Of a stretch of 64,000 nucleotides of DNA, positions 1 to 8,871 are shown in pieces. The notes under the pieces were generated by a model, which did not search any database, had not been told where the DNA came from, and saw only the letters and a program-made list of their open reading frames with translations. The translations under genes were made by a program, and so were the position numbers. Positions within the stretch are counted from its first letter, which is position 1, and every line of letters starts with the position of its first letter. The DNA comes from Cohaesibacter marisflavi (GTDB lineage Bacteria; Pseudomonadota; Alphaproteobacteria; Rhizobiales; Cohaesibacteraceae). The stretch lies in the NCBI RefSeq assembly GCF_900115225.1, contig NZ_FOVR01000009.1, positions 62,001 through 126,000 on the forward strand, written 5' to 3'.

Positions 1-2
1 AG

Positions 3-98
3 GCGTGGCTCAGACGCCCGATTGAAGCGGATACGCTCTATGAGCTGCTGACATCCTGCCTTGCAGACAGCACTCTCGCTCGGCCTAAAAGCCAGTAA
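3..98 (+). CDS. 3' end of an unidentified CDS (partial)
   Basis: An open frame runs in from the left edge and stops at TAA (96-98), giving about 31 residues. It includes the stretch RRPIEADTLYELL, which resembles the last helix of response-regulator receiver domains (a K/R-P-x-x-x-D-x-L pattern). The window holds too little to name a function. Without the upstream sequence the frame itself is an inference from residue composition and from its convergent position relative to ecm. Confidence 0.4.
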   Translation, partial: AWLRRPIEADTLYELLTSCLADSTLARPKSQ

Positions 99-137
99 AA
101 TAACGGGCCACTAAGCCAGCATCGGTAAAACACCATG

Positions 138-164
138 AAAAAGGGTCCGTAATACGGGCCCTTT
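138..164 (-). terminator. Rho-independent terminator of ecm (possibly bidirectional)
   Basis: An 11-bp inverted repeat (AAAGGGTCCGT / ACGGGCCCTTT, with one G-T wobble) has a 3-nt loop. On the minus strand it is followed by a run of five T. It lies about 50 nt past the ecm stop codon and also just downstream of the partial plus-strand CDS, so it may serve both. Confidence 0.75.
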
Positions 165-212
165 GTATGTGCCAGCATTTTCATATGCTGGGAGGCTTGT
201 TTTAAAACAGGC

Positions 213-2231
213 TCAGGTCACCAGCTCGGCGATATTCTTCATGATTTCGTTGATCTGGAAATTCTTCGGCGTGTAAACGGCCGCAACTCCATAGCCCTTG
301 AGGATCTCCTCATCTGCAGGTGGAATGATCCCCCCCACCACCACCGGCACATCATCGAGCTCGGCTTCCTTCATCAGTTTCATGACATCGCCCACCAGTG
401 CCAGATGCGAACCGGACAGAATGGATAGACCAACCACATGAACACCCTCTTCAAGCGCGGTATTGACGATCTGCTCCGGCGTCAGGCGAATGCCCTGATA
501 GACAACTTCCATGCCAGCGTCCCGCGCCCGCACGGCAATCTGCTCCGCACCGTTGGAATGACCATCAAGGCCCGGTTTGCCGACCAAAATCTTGAGGCGC
601 CGCCCAAGCGTTTCAGAGGCCTTGTTGACCGCTTCGCGTACATCGGAAACATCGTCCCCCTCCATGCGAGCGGATTTGCCAACGCCGGTTGGCGCTCGAT
701 ATTCCCCAAAAACATCTCGCAACACGGCGGCCCATTCGCCGGTTGTCACGCCTGCCTTGGCGCAAGAAATGGAAGGCTCCATGATGTTGGCCCCGGCCTC
801 GGCCGCCTCGCGCAAAGCTGTCAGCGCATCTTCAACAGCAAGATCATCGCGCGCCTCGCGCCAAGCCTTGATCTTGTTAATGGCTTCCTCTTCAACAGCT
901 GGATCAACGGTCAGGATGCCACTATCTTCGCCGGATGAGAGCGGGGAAGGCTCGCTTTCCTGATATCTGTTGACGCCGACAAGAACCTGCTCACCACTCT
1001 CGATCCCCTCAAGGCGCTTGGCGTTTGATTCAACGAGCTTCTGCTTCATATAGCTTGATTCAATGGCCGAAATCGCGCCGCCCATTTCTTCAATGCGGAC
1101 CATTTCCTCGCGGGCCTCAGCCTTGAGCGCCTTGACCTTGGCATCAATCGCGGATGACCCGTCAAACAGATCCCCATATTCCAGAAGGTCTGTCTCAAAA
1201 GCCATGATCTGCTGCATCCTCAAAGACCATTGCTGATCCCACGGGCGGGGCAAGCCCAACGCTTCGTTCCAGGCGGGAAGCTGAACCGCGCGGGCGCGGG
1301 CATTCTTGGACAGCACCACCGCCAGCATCTCGATCAGAATACGGTAGACGTTATTTTCGGGCTGTTGTTCGGTAAGCCCCAACGAATTGACCTGCACTCC
1401 GTAGCGGAAGCGGCGATAGCGTTCCTCTTCCACCCCATAACGCTCGTGGCAGATCTCATCCCACAATTCCGCAAAGGCGCGCATCTTGCAGATTTCGGTC
1501 ACAAAGCGCATGCCCGCATTGACGAAAAAGGAAATGCGCCCCACAGCCTTTGGGAAGTCCTCTTCGCTGAGCACATCGCTTGCCTTGACGGCATCCAGCA
1601 CGGCGATCGCCGTTGACAGCGCATAGGCCAACTCTTGCACCGGTGTCGCGCCCGCTTCCTGCAAATGATAGGAGCAGACATTCATCGGGTTGAACTTGGG
1701 CATATGGCTGTAGGTAAAGCCGATGATATCGGTTGTCAGCTTCAGGGATGGCTTGGGCGGGAAGACATAGGTCCCCCGCGAGAGATATTCCTTGATAAGA
1801 TCATTCTGCGTAGTGCCTGCAAGCTTGGCTCTGTCAGCTCCCTGCTCGTCAGCCACGGCTATATAGAGCGCCAGCAGCCAGGCAGCCGTTGCATTGATCG
1901 TCATCGAGGTATTCATCTGATCGAGCGGTATCTGGTCAAACAGTTCCCGCATATCGCCGATATTGGCAATAGGCACACCAACCTTGCCCACTTCACCACG
2001 CGCCAGCGGATGGTCCGGATCATAGCCCGTCTGGGTCGGCAGATCGAAGGCGACCGATAGACCCGTCTGCCCCTTGGACAGATTGTTCCTGTACAGCGCA
2101 TTGGATGCCTTGGCGGTTGAATGCCCCGCATAGGTGCGAAAGATCCACGGGCGGTCCTTTTCCTGACCGGACACGGATTTTTTGGCACCGGCAACTTCCA
2201 TACTTTTGTTTATAGCTTCTGCGCCACTCAT
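213..2231 (-). CDS. ecm: Ethylmalonyl-CoA mutase, B12-dependent
   Basis: Ecm rearranges (2R)-ethylmalonyl-CoA to (2S)-methylsuccinyl-CoA in the ethylmalonyl-CoA pathway, in the cytoplasm, using adenosylcobalamin. The 672-residue protein has an N-terminal acyl-CoA mutase TIM barrel and a C-terminal cobalamin-binding domain. That domain has the DxHxxG signature DGHSNG (lower-axial His about residue 558), then LSILSG and VVVGGIIP. Single-chain length near 670 and closeness to ccr favour Ecm over methylmalonyl-CoA mutase. The start at 2231 is chosen because GGGAGGAG lies just upstream; an in-frame ATG 12 codons earlier lacks this. The gene is divergent from ccr with a shared 361-bp promoter region. 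A methylmalonyl-CoA mutase role cannot be fully excluded from sequence alone. Confidence 0.9.
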   Translation of the reverse strand: MSGAEAINKSMEVAGAKKSVSGQEKDRPWIFRTYAGHSTAKASNALYRNNLSKGQTGLSVAFDLPTQTGYDPDHPLARGEVGKVGVPIANIGDMRELFDQIPLDQMNTSMTINATAAWLLALYIAVADEQGADRAKLAGTTQNDLIKEYLSRGTYVFPPKPSLKLTTDIIGFTYSHMPKFNPMNVCSYHLQEAGATPVQELAYALSTAIAVLDAVKASDVLSEEDFPKAVGRISFFVNAGMRFVTEICKMRAFAELWDEICHERYGVEEERYRRFRYGVQVNSLGLTEQQPENNVYRILIEMLAVVLSKNARARAVQLPAWNEALGLPRPWDQQWSLRMQQIMAFETDLLEYGDLFDGSSAIDAKVKALKAEAREEMVRIEEMGGAISAIESSYMKQKLVESNAKRLEGIESGEQVLVGVNRYQESEPSPLSSGEDSGILTVDPAVEEEAINKIKAWREARDDLAVEDALTALREAAEAGANIMEPSISCAKAGVTTGEWAAVLRDVFGEYRAPTGVGKSARMEGDDVSDVREAVNKASETLGRRLKILVGKPGLDGHSNGAEQIAVRARDAGMEVVYQGIRLTPEQIVNTALEEGVHVVGLSILSGSHLALVGDVMKLMKEAELDDVPVVVGGIIPPADEEILKGYGVAAVYTPKNFQINEIMKNIAELVT

Positions 2232-2592
2232 TTTACTCTCCTCCCGCAAAGGCCGCACGGGCTCCACCCCTATTCAGAGCCCTTCCCTGTCAGGCCGCTG
2301 CCAAACGCATCCGGACAGCTCAATTGAGACAAGGTCTTACGGCTTTTCCCCTCTACTCTCCCGTTCTTCATGCCCCTCAAGACAGCCACAGGAGAGATTG
2401 CCTCTCTTCAAGCTCCGAGTGTCTCTTCGCACACGCAAAATGCAAATTGGCAATAAGACTTATATCTTCTGGCCCAATAATTTTGGATAATTTCGCAATC
2501 GCACCATAAAATGGGACCAAGCTCACCCATTTTTGCTGCATCGCAACATAATCAGAATCGCAGACAGTTCGTAATGATCGGGAGGAGCACCA
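2232..2592. promoter_or_regulatory. Divergent ecm/ccr promoter region with TGC-rich palindrome
   Basis: The 361-bp spacer contains no convincing gene. It must hold the promoters of both ecm and ccr. Near the ccr side, 2533-2546 reads TTGCTGCATCGCAA, an imperfect palindrome followed by CATAA. Similar TGC-rich palindromes occur upstream of mcd, hbd and phaR. A strong ribosome site (GGGAGGAG) precedes ccr at about 2580-2587. No B12 riboswitch signature was recognised. Confidence 0.6.
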
Positions 2593-3879
2593 ATGACTGA
2601 GGACCTGCTTGCCCAAGGCACAACCGGTGAGAAGAAGGATCTCTATGAAATCGGAGAAATTCCACCGTTGGGCCATGTGCCAAAAGAAATGTATGCCTGG
2701 GCCATCCGCCGCGAACGCCACGGGCCACCGGAAAAATCATTTCAGGTCGAAGTGGTGCCAACATGGGAACTGGACAGCCACGAAGTGCTGGTTCTGAACA
2801 TGGCCGCCGGTGTCAACTATAATGGCATCTGGGCGGGCCTTGGCGAACCGGTCTCCGTGTTCGACGTGCACAAGCAGCCTTACCACATCGCAGGGTCTGA
2901 CGCCTCCGGCATTGTCTGGGCGGTTGGCAGCAAGGTCCGCAACTGGAAAGTCGGCGACGAAGTTGTCATCCATTGCAATCAGGATGACGGCGACGACGAG
3001 GAATGCAATGGTGGCGACCCGATGTTCTCGCCCACACAGCGCATCTGGGGCTATGAGACGCCAGACGGCTCCTTTGCCCAATTCTCCAAGGTTCAGGCGC
3101 AGCAGCTGATGCCCCGCCCCAAGCATCTCACTTGGGAAGAAAGCGCATGCTACGTGCTGACCCTCGCCACCGCCTACCGAATGATGTTCGGCCATATGCC
3201 TCATGAGCTGAAGCCTGGTCAGAATGTGCTGATCTGGGGTGCTTCGGGTGGCTTGGGTGTCTTCGGCGTGCAGATTGCAGCCGCAGCAGGCGCCAATGCC
3301 ATTGGCGTCATCTCCGATGAAAGCAAGCGCGATTTTGTCATGAACCTTGGAGCCAAGGGTGTCATCAATCGCAAGGATTTCCATTGTTGGGGCCAGCTAC
3401 CCAAGGTGAACTCCCCCGAATATGCCGACTGGTTTGCCGAAGTGCGCAAATTCGGCAAGGCCATCTGGGAATATACCGGCAAGGGCAAGAATGTCGATCT
3501 GGTCTTCGAGCATCCCGGTGAAGCCACGATGCCGGTCTCCACATTCGTCGTCAAGCGCGGCGGCATGGTGGTCATCTGTGCGGGAACCTCAGGCTTCAAC
3601 CTGACCATGGATGCCCGCTATGTCTGGATGCATCAAAAGCGCGTTCAGGGCTCCCACTTTGCCCACCTAAAACAGGCCATGGCCGCCAACCAGATGGTGA
3701 TCGATCGCCATATCGATCCTTGCATGTCAGACGTCTTCACATGGGAGCAAATCCCCAAGGCACATGAATTGATGCTGAGCAACAAGCATCAGCCGGGCAA
3801 CATGTCCTGCATGGTCAATGCGACCAGAACGGGCCTCAAGACTCTGGAAGAAACCATTCTAGCCAGCCGCAGCTCCTAA
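2593..3879 (+). CDS. ccr: Crotonyl-CoA carboxylase/reductase
   Basis: Ccr performs the NADPH-dependent reductive carboxylation of crotonyl-CoA to (2S)-ethylmalonyl-CoA, the key CO2-fixing step of the ethylmalonyl-CoA pathway. The 428-residue protein is an MDR-superfamily enzyme. The substrate lobe contains VNYNGIW (Asn77) and WGYETPDG (Glu155), and the Rossmann motif WGASGGLG is near residues 215-222. A His in GSHFAHL (residues 353-359) matches the CO2-binding His of the family. The length and the acidic insert near residues 128-141 (NQDDGDDEECNGGD) are typical of Ccr rather than plain enoyl reductases. The ATG at 2593 follows GGGAGGAG. It is divergent from ecm and followed by a hairpin terminator. 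Confidence 0.95.
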   Translation: MTEDLLAQGTTGEKKDLYEIGEIPPLGHVPKEMYAWAIRRERHGPPEKSFQVEVVPTWELDSHEVLVLNMAAGVNYNGIWAGLGEPVSVFDVHKQPYHIAGSDASGIVWAVGSKVRNWKVGDEVVIHCNQDDGDDEECNGGDPMFSPTQRIWGYETPDGSFAQFSKVQAQQLMPRPKHLTWEESACYVLTLATAYRMMFGHMPHELKPGQNVLIWGASGGLGVFGVQIAAAAGANAIGVISDESKRDFVMNLGAKGVINRKDFHCWGQLPKVNSPEYADWFAEVRKFGKAIWEYTGKGKNVDLVFEHPGEATMPVSTFVVKRGGMVVICAGTSGFNLTMDARYVWMHQKRVQGSHFAHLKQAMAANQMVIDRHIDPCMSDVFTWEQIPKAHELMLSNKHQPGNMSCMVNATRTGLKTLEETILASRSS

Positions 3880-3910
3880 CAGGCAAGGCCAATCTGGAAA
3901 GCAGACAGAT

Positions 3911-3937
3911 AAAAGCCGGGATATCCCGGCTTTTTCT
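3911..3937 (+). terminator. Terminator after ccr
   Basis: A self-complementary AAAGCCGGG / CCCGGCTTT stem is followed by a T-rich run, 32 nt after the ccr stop. The symmetrical A and T flanks would also allow it to act on the minus-strand YihY-like gene that ends at 4000. Confidence 0.8.
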
Positions 3938-3999
3938 TTCCCGCAAATTGTTCAACATCACCCTATGAGCATATGCCCCCACACACGCCTGCTCGGGCC

Positions 4000-4917
4000 C
4001 TAATAGTCATTGGCCGGCTCTTCCGGCGGCGGCATGGCTGTCTTTTCATCAGGATCAGGATAGGGCTTGGCATGCTTGCTGCGCTCAATGCGGCGCCAGC
4101 GAATAATCCAGGCATTCACCTCGGCGCCATATAGAAAGATCATGGAGATGATCTGCAAAAAGATCAGCGTTGCCACAACACCGGCCAGGCCCGCATAGAC
4201 ACGTGCATATTGGGCAAAATGCGACAGATAGTAGGAATAGGCTTCGGCCGTGAACCACCATAAAACAAGCGTGGTCAAGGCTCCGGGCCAGAGATCGGCC
4301 CACTCGGTCGTACGCATGGGCAGCCAGCGATGGCTCGCCACCAGAAACAGAGTCAAAAGCGGAATGGCGATCCCCAACCGCACCACGTTGAAGGTGTACT
4401 GAAAATCCTCGATCCATGAAAAATGCGGCTTGAGCATATTCCATGCGATGGGCGCAAAGAACAGGGCCGAGGCAACAATGATCATCACACCCGTCGCCCC
4501 AAAGATGGCCAACAACCCCATCGCCCTGCGCGACAGGATCGACCGGCGTTCATAATAGCCATAAGCACGATTAAGCCCTTCGCGCAGGCTCTCTACCAGT
4601 GACGTCAGGGTAACGAGGAAGACGACCAGAGAAATGGACAGCAGGCTGCGGGTACGCTCGGCAATTACCGCATCCACATCGGGCTGCAAGATATCTGCGA
4701 TCGCGTCCGGCAACAGTAAGCTCAGCATATCCTGCAAGACTTTGCCCAGCGCATCGCCACCGATCCAGACGGACACACCCGTAAGCAGCAGCAAAAAGGG
4801 AAAAATGGACAGCAGCATGGAAAAGGCAATGTTGCTGGCGAGCGCAAAACCGTGATTGTCTGAAAAGCGCCAGAAGATCCGGACCGGCACGACTATCCAT
4901 TCCCAAAGACGCATCAT
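4000..4917 (-). CDS. YihY/UPF0761 family inner-membrane protein
   Basis: This 305-residue polytopic membrane protein belongs to the YihY family, once misnamed ribonuclease BN. About six hydrophobic segments are visible, starting with ASNIAFSMLLSIFPFLLLL near residues 28-46 (the conserved N-terminal signature of the family) and ending near residue 270. The C-terminal tail is hydrophilic, with RRIERSK and acidic, proline-rich residues. The molecular function of the family is not established. It is a single gene with no clear partner, converging on ccr. The ATG at 4917 is followed immediately by a second in-frame ATG, so the start may differ by one codon. Confidence 0.85.
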   Translation of the reverse strand: MMRLWEWIVVPVRIFWRFSDNHGFALASNIAFSMLLSIFPFLLLLTGVSVWIGGDALGKVLQDMLSLLLPDAIADILQPDVDAVIAERTRSLLSISLVVFLVTLTSLVESLREGLNRAYGYYERRSILSRRAMGLLAIFGATGVMIIVASALFFAPIAWNMLKPHFSWIEDFQYTFNVVRLGIAIPLLTLFLVASHRWLPMRTTEWADLWPGALTTLVLWWFTAEAYSYYLSHFAQYARVYAGLAGVVATLIFLQIISMIFLYGAEVNAWIIRWRRIERSKHAKPYPDPDEKTAMPPPEEPANDY

Positions 4918-5248
4918 TTCCAACTATCCGAATTCATTAGCCTTACGCAACAACAGGAAACCACAAACACCCCCCACTCCATGTGACAGCCAGAGTTTGA
5001 CACCAGATAGGGAGCACAGCATGCTTGTTCGTTTTGCTATAAAGGTCCCGCCATGCGCGCAGCCTTTATAGGCTTCTGACCTGAAAAAGCAATCCGCTCC
5101 ATCGCCCCAGAGAGACATCCGGAGCCCACATCATAATCAATGTTTACCGTGCCGGTCCGGTTCCCATTGGACTTTTCCGCCCTCAGCGGATAAAGCTGGA
5201 GCTTCTGTATTTTAAGCCTTTCTTTCGACCTGCCACTCAAGAAACACC
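4918..5248. other. 331-bp intergenic region with mini-ORF and hairpin
   Basis: No ordinary gene is visible. A 16-codon ORF at 5021-5071 has a GGGAG ribosome-site-like sequence 7 nt before its ATG. Its 3' half overlaps an inverted repeat, CTATAAAGG (5037-5045) and CCTTTATAG (5063-5071). A TTGACA-like hexamer is at about 4997-5002. The arrangement could be a leader or attenuator for the downstream DMT permease, or chance. Confidence 0.35.
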
Positions 5249-6133
5249 ATGACCTCCAGAACCGCAGGCATATTGCCGATCCTCGCCCCTCTTTTGTTTG
5301 TTGTCCTCTGGTCAACCGGCTTTGTCGGCTCGCGCATGGGTGCCCCCTATTCCGAGCCCATGACATTCCTGACCCTGCGGTTTGGCTCGGTGCTGCTGCT
5401 TCTGCTGTCTATTTCACTCATCCAGCGCGCCCGCTGGCCCAATCCGCGCCAAGGCTTTCATGCCTTTGTGTCCGGCTTCTTGATTCACGGCATCTATCTT
5501 TCGGGCGTCTTCTGGGCGATTGATGATGGCATGCCTGCGGGCCTGTTCGCCCTGATGACCGGATTGCAGCCCGTATTAACGGCCTTTTTCGCCCATCTTG
5601 TTCTGAAAGAGCAGATCACCAAAAACCACGCCCTTGGCTTTGTCCTCGGGCTTATAGGCATCTCCATGGTGCTGCTTCCGCGTCTCAGCGGCGGGGCTTT
5701 CTCTGTTACCCCGATACAGGTCCTCGTCTCCCTCGTGGCGGTCATCGCCATTTCCTTTGGCACGGTCTACCAGAAACACTTCGCAGCCAATCTGGACATC
5801 CGCACGGCCACTATCTGGCAATATATCGCGGCCGCACTCTTCTGCGGCGGCCTCAGCCTGCTAACGGAAAGCCAGACCATCATCTGGTCAGGAGAATTCA
5901 TCTTTGCGTTGGTTTGGCTCGTGCTGGTGCTTTCCATCGGCGCCATCTTCCTGCTGCTTTGGCTCATAGAGAAGGGGGCCGTCTCCAACACCGCATCGCT
6001 TTTTTATCTCGTACCCGCCGTGACCGCGACCATTTCCTTCCTGCTCTTTGGCGAGCCCATCACACCCATGCAGGTGGCTGGAATGATCGTCACCGCCCTC
6101 GGCGTCATTCTGGCCAGCCGCAGAAAAAGCTGA
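5249..6133 (+). CDS. EamA/DMT family transporter
   Basis: This 294-residue protein has about ten hydrophobic segments arranged as two EamA repeats, from the first helix ILAPLLFVVLWSTGFVGS to the last near residues 265-288. It is a member of the drug/metabolite transporter superfamily, typically an inner-membrane exporter of amino acids or other small metabolites. The substrate cannot be read from sequence. No strong ribosome site precedes the ATG. The neighbours (YihY-like protein upstream, mcd downstream) do not identify its cargo. Confidence 0.85.
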   Translation: MTSRTAGILPILAPLLFVVLWSTGFVGSRMGAPYSEPMTFLTLRFGSVLLLLLSISLIQRARWPNPRQGFHAFVSGFLIHGIYLSGVFWAIDDGMPAGLFALMTGLQPVLTAFFAHLVLKEQITKNHALGFVLGLIGISMVLLPRLSGGAFSVTPIQVLVSLVAVIAISFGTVYQKHFAANLDIRTATIWQYIAAALFCGGLSLLTESQTIIWSGEFIFALVWLVLVLSIGAIFLLLWLIEKGAVSNTASLFYLVPAVTATISFLLFGEPITPMQVAGMIVTALGVILASRRKS

Positions 6134-6189
6134 CAGCAACGGCCCGTCCTCTACCTCAAAGACAGCGGAAAATTCTGCGACAAAAGTCG

Positions 6190-6281
6190 TGTGCACCGCA
6201 ACATGTCAGACGAACGTCTTTGATGCCTTACCCCTTTGGCTTATTGCAAATATAGCCTTCGCCCTTCAATGTGCACTGCAA
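6190..6281. promoter_or_regulatory. Two repeated TGTGCAC[C/T]GCAA elements upstream of mcd
   Basis: TGTGCACCGCAA at 6190-6201 and TGTGCACTGCAA at 6270-6281 lie 80 bp apart in the mcd promoter region. Each is followed by CAT. They share the (C/T)GCAACATAA-like end with the element before ccr. They are candidate binding sites for a regulator of acetyl-CoA/PHB metabolism such as PhaR (inference). Confidence 0.5.
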
Positions 6282-6379
6282 CATAAAAGCAATTGATTGC
6301 ACCCGTCACCCTGTCTCAAGCCGTCATCTGGCGGAGAAGTCCAACGGCAGGCCAGACATTGCATCAGGGGGGAGAAACC

Positions 6380-8065
6380 ATGTCTTTGACCATCGAGACC
6401 CAGCCGATCGCCATTCCTGACACATTGATGTCCGACATGGACGCAGCGGTCGCGACCTGTGAAAGCCTGCTCAAGGGGCTGGTCGATATAGTCTATGAAA
6501 AGGTAGCCGAGGATGGCCGCGTCAAGTCTGGCAAAGTGGAAGCCGAACAGCGCCTCACTCACGGCCTTGCATGGTTTGCCACCTATGTGGAAGCGCTCAA
6601 GGAAATGCGCGGCTATAGCAAGACTATGAGCGATGAAGGTCGCTATAGCGAGATGGAATCGCTCGTCACCCGCCTTGCCTTTGCCGAATATCTGGCACAG
6701 ATTTTTGGCGGCATTCCCATGACGCAGGGTGAAATCGTGCGCCTTGCTGATTTTGGCGTGTCTGCCGAGACCATCGCTGCCGCCCAGAGCCCGGAAGTGG
6801 CCCGCCTTATGGCCGAAGGCAACACCAAGGAAATCCGCACCCGCCTTGTCGCCCTCATGGAAGCGGCAGAAGGGGCGGCCTCCTTTGGCGATGCGGGCCT
6901 TGACGAAACCATGGAAGCCTTCCGCGATGAAATGAACCGCTTCGCCGAAAGCGAAGTCACCCCGCATGCCCATGAGTGGCATCTCAAAGATGCCTATATC
7001 CCGATGGAAATCATCGAGCAAATGGCCGAAATGGGTGTCTTTGGCCTGACCATTCCGGAAGACTATGGCGGATTGGGGCTTGGCAAGGAAAGCATGTGTG
7101 TGGTCTCCGAAGCCCTTTCGCGTGCCTTCATCGGTGTGGGGTCTCTCGGCACCCGATCCGAGATTGCCGCCGAGCTGATCCTGTGCGGCGGGACGGAAGA
7201 GCAAAAGGAAAAATGGCTGCCGATGATCGCCTCTGGCGAGATCCTGCCAACCGCTGTTTTCACCGAACCGAACACCGGCTCCGACCTTGCCAGCCTGAAG
7301 ACTCGCGCCACACTGGACGGTGACACCTATAAGGTGACCGGCAACAAGACATGGATCACCCACCCTGTGCGCGCTGACCTGATGACCCTGATGGTCCGCA
7401 CCAACCCCGCCGAAGCCGGCTATAAGGGCCTGTCCATGCTGCTGGCAGAAAAGCCGCGCGGTGATGATGACAATCCCTTCCCGGCGCAAGGCATGGATGG
7501 CGGCGAAATCGAGGTGCTCGGCTATCGCGGCATGAAAGAATATGACATTGCCTTCGACAATTTCGAAGTCAGCAAGGATAATCTGTTGGGTGGAGAAGAA
7601 GGGCAAGGCTTCAAGCAACTGATGCAGACCTTCGAGGCAGCCCGCATCCAGACAGCTGCCCGCGCCATTGGCGTGGCCCAGAATGCTCTTGATCTTGGCC
7701 TTCGATATGCGCAAGAGCGGGTGCAGTTCGGCAAATCGCTGATCAACTTCCCGCGTGTCATCGACAAGCTGGCCATGATGGCCGCTGAAATCATGGTGGC
7801 CCGTCAGCTCACCTATTATTCAGCCCGTCAGAAGGACCACGACAAGCGCTGCGATCTGGAAGCAGGCATGGCCAAGCTGCTTGGCGCTCGCGTCGCTTGG
7901 GCCGCCGCTGACAATGCCTTGCAGATCCACGGCGGCAACGGCTTCGCGCTGGAATATGCCATCTCCCGCGTCTTGTGCGATGCCCGTGTGCTCAATATTT
8001 TCGAAGGAGCAGGCGAAATTCAGGCACAGGTGATCGCGCGCCGCCTTCTGGATACGCGCAGCTAG
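6380..8065 (+). CDS. mcd: (2S)-methylsuccinyl-CoA dehydrogenase
   Basis: Mcd oxidises (2S)-methylsuccinyl-CoA to mesaconyl-C1-CoA with FAD and passes electrons to ETF. The 561-residue protein has an N-terminal extension of about 170 residues typical of Mcd. The acyl-CoA dehydrogenase fold follows, with FTEPNTGSDLASL in the middle domain, ALQIHGGNGFALEY and a C-terminal NIFEGAGEIQ motif. The length and extension separate it from ordinary acyl-CoA dehydrogenases of about 390 residues. The start at 6380 is preceded by GGGGGGAG at 6367-6374; in-frame upstream codons lack a site. Two TGC-rich elements lie upstream, and a G+C-rich hairpin follows. Confidence 0.93.
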   Translation: MSLTIETQPIAIPDTLMSDMDAAVATCESLLKGLVDIVYEKVAEDGRVKSGKVEAEQRLTHGLAWFATYVEALKEMRGYSKTMSDEGRYSEMESLVTRLAFAEYLAQIFGGIPMTQGEIVRLADFGVSAETIAAAQSPEVARLMAEGNTKEIRTRLVALMEAAEGAASFGDAGLDETMEAFRDEMNRFAESEVTPHAHEWHLKDAYIPMEIIEQMAEMGVFGLTIPEDYGGLGLGKESMCVVSEALSRAFIGVGSLGTRSEIAAELILCGGTEEQKEKWLPMIASGEILPTAVFTEPNTGSDLASLKTRATLDGDTYKVTGNKTWITHPVRADLMTLMVRTNPAEAGYKGLSMLLAEKPRGDDDNPFPAQGMDGGEIEVLGYRGMKEYDIAFDNFEVSKDNLLGGEEGQGFKQLMQTFEAARIQTAARAIGVAQNALDLGLRYAQERVQFGKSLINFPRVIDKLAMMAAEIMVARQLTYYSARQKDHDKRCDLEAGMAKLLGARVAWAAADNALQIHGGNGFALEYAISRVLCDARVLNIFEGAGEIQAQVIARRLLDTRS

Positions 8066-8107
8066 GCCAGCATTCCAGTGGAGCAACCGCCACAACCAGC
8101 ATCACGA

Positions 8108-8131
8108 GGGGGAGGCCCACGCCTCCCCTTT
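8108..8131 (+). terminator. Probable terminator after mcd
   Basis: An 8-bp G+C-rich stem (GGGGAGGC / GCCTCCCC) with a CCAC loop is followed by only TTTG, so the T-tract is weak. It lies 43 nt past the mcd stop. Confidence 0.55.
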
Positions 8132-8275
8132 GTGTATTTTGCCAATTGCCATCCCTTGCGAAATAAGGCTTTTTCACATCCCTGTCATGCCTCTGCCATC
8201 AATCAGGGAAAAGCTCTTGATCCGATGCGCTCAGGCGCGTTTAACTCTAATTGATCAAGAGGGAAGGAAAAGACA

Positions 8276-8824
8276 ATGCGCTGGCGCGGAATCAATCATG
8301 TGGAATTTTCAGTCCTCGATTATGACAAATCGATTGCCTTTTACGATCTGATGTTTGGCTGGCTCGGCTATAAGAGTTTCTGGACGCTGGATGTGGGCTA
8401 CCGCTCCACTTATTACATGGCCCGCTTTCCTATGCCGCACAGCTATATCGGCATTCAGCCCGCCAAGAGCGGAGAAAAATTCGATTTCCCGGCCCGCCCT
8501 GTCGGCGTGCATCACATTGCGCTCTGGGCCAAAAACAGCAAGGAAGTGGATGCCTTCCACAAAGAGTTTCTTATGCCCAACCACGTGCCGGTTACAGAAA
8601 CACCCGCTGAATATCCGCTTTATGCGCCGGGCTATTATGCCACCTTCTTTAATGACCCAATCAATGGCATCCATTGGGAGCTGGCCCATATCCCGCGCTT
8701 GCCGTCCCTTAAGGCCATTCGCAACTGGCGAAAGGCCATGAAGGACGAAGAAACAAAACATCCCGAATGGAAGCACCCATTCTCGAAAGAATCCGAGCGT
8801 TCACTACCCCCACGCGATTGCTAA
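8276..8824 (+). CDS. VOC (glyoxalase/dioxygenase-fold) family protein
   Basis: This 182-residue protein has the vicinal-oxygen-chelate beta-alpha-beta-beta-beta fold. An N-terminal INHVEFSVLDYDKSIAFY strand-helix module carries a candidate metal ligand His. A second module has GVHHIALW and ends in GIHWELAHIP, where the Glu is the usual last metal ligand. Such proteins include glyoxalase I, dioxygenases and resistance proteins; nothing here fixes the substrate. The start at 8276 has GGGAAGGAAAAG upstream. It is followed 47 nt later by an SDR gene in the same direction, probably an operon. Confidence 0.8.
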   Translation: MRWRGINHVEFSVLDYDKSIAFYDLMFGWLGYKSFWTLDVGYRSTYYMARFPMPHSYIGIQPAKSGEKFDFPARPVGVHHIALWAKNSKEVDAFHKEFLMPNHVPVTETPAEYPLYAPGYYATFFNDPINGIHWELAHIPRLPSLKAIRNWRKAMKDEETKHPEWKHPFSKESERSLPPRDC

Positions 8825-8871
8825 GCGCGCCGTCCTCCCCCAGGCCCTGAAGACATTACCCGAAAGACATC

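Noticed and set aside
2232-2592. Small open frames in the ecm/ccr spacer
   Set aside because: Short, overlapping both promoters, and lacking ribosome sites.
6266-7714. 482-residue minus-strand frame over mcd
   Set aside because: Antisense of a well-supported acyl-CoA dehydrogenase; no domain recognised, a product of high G+C codon usage.
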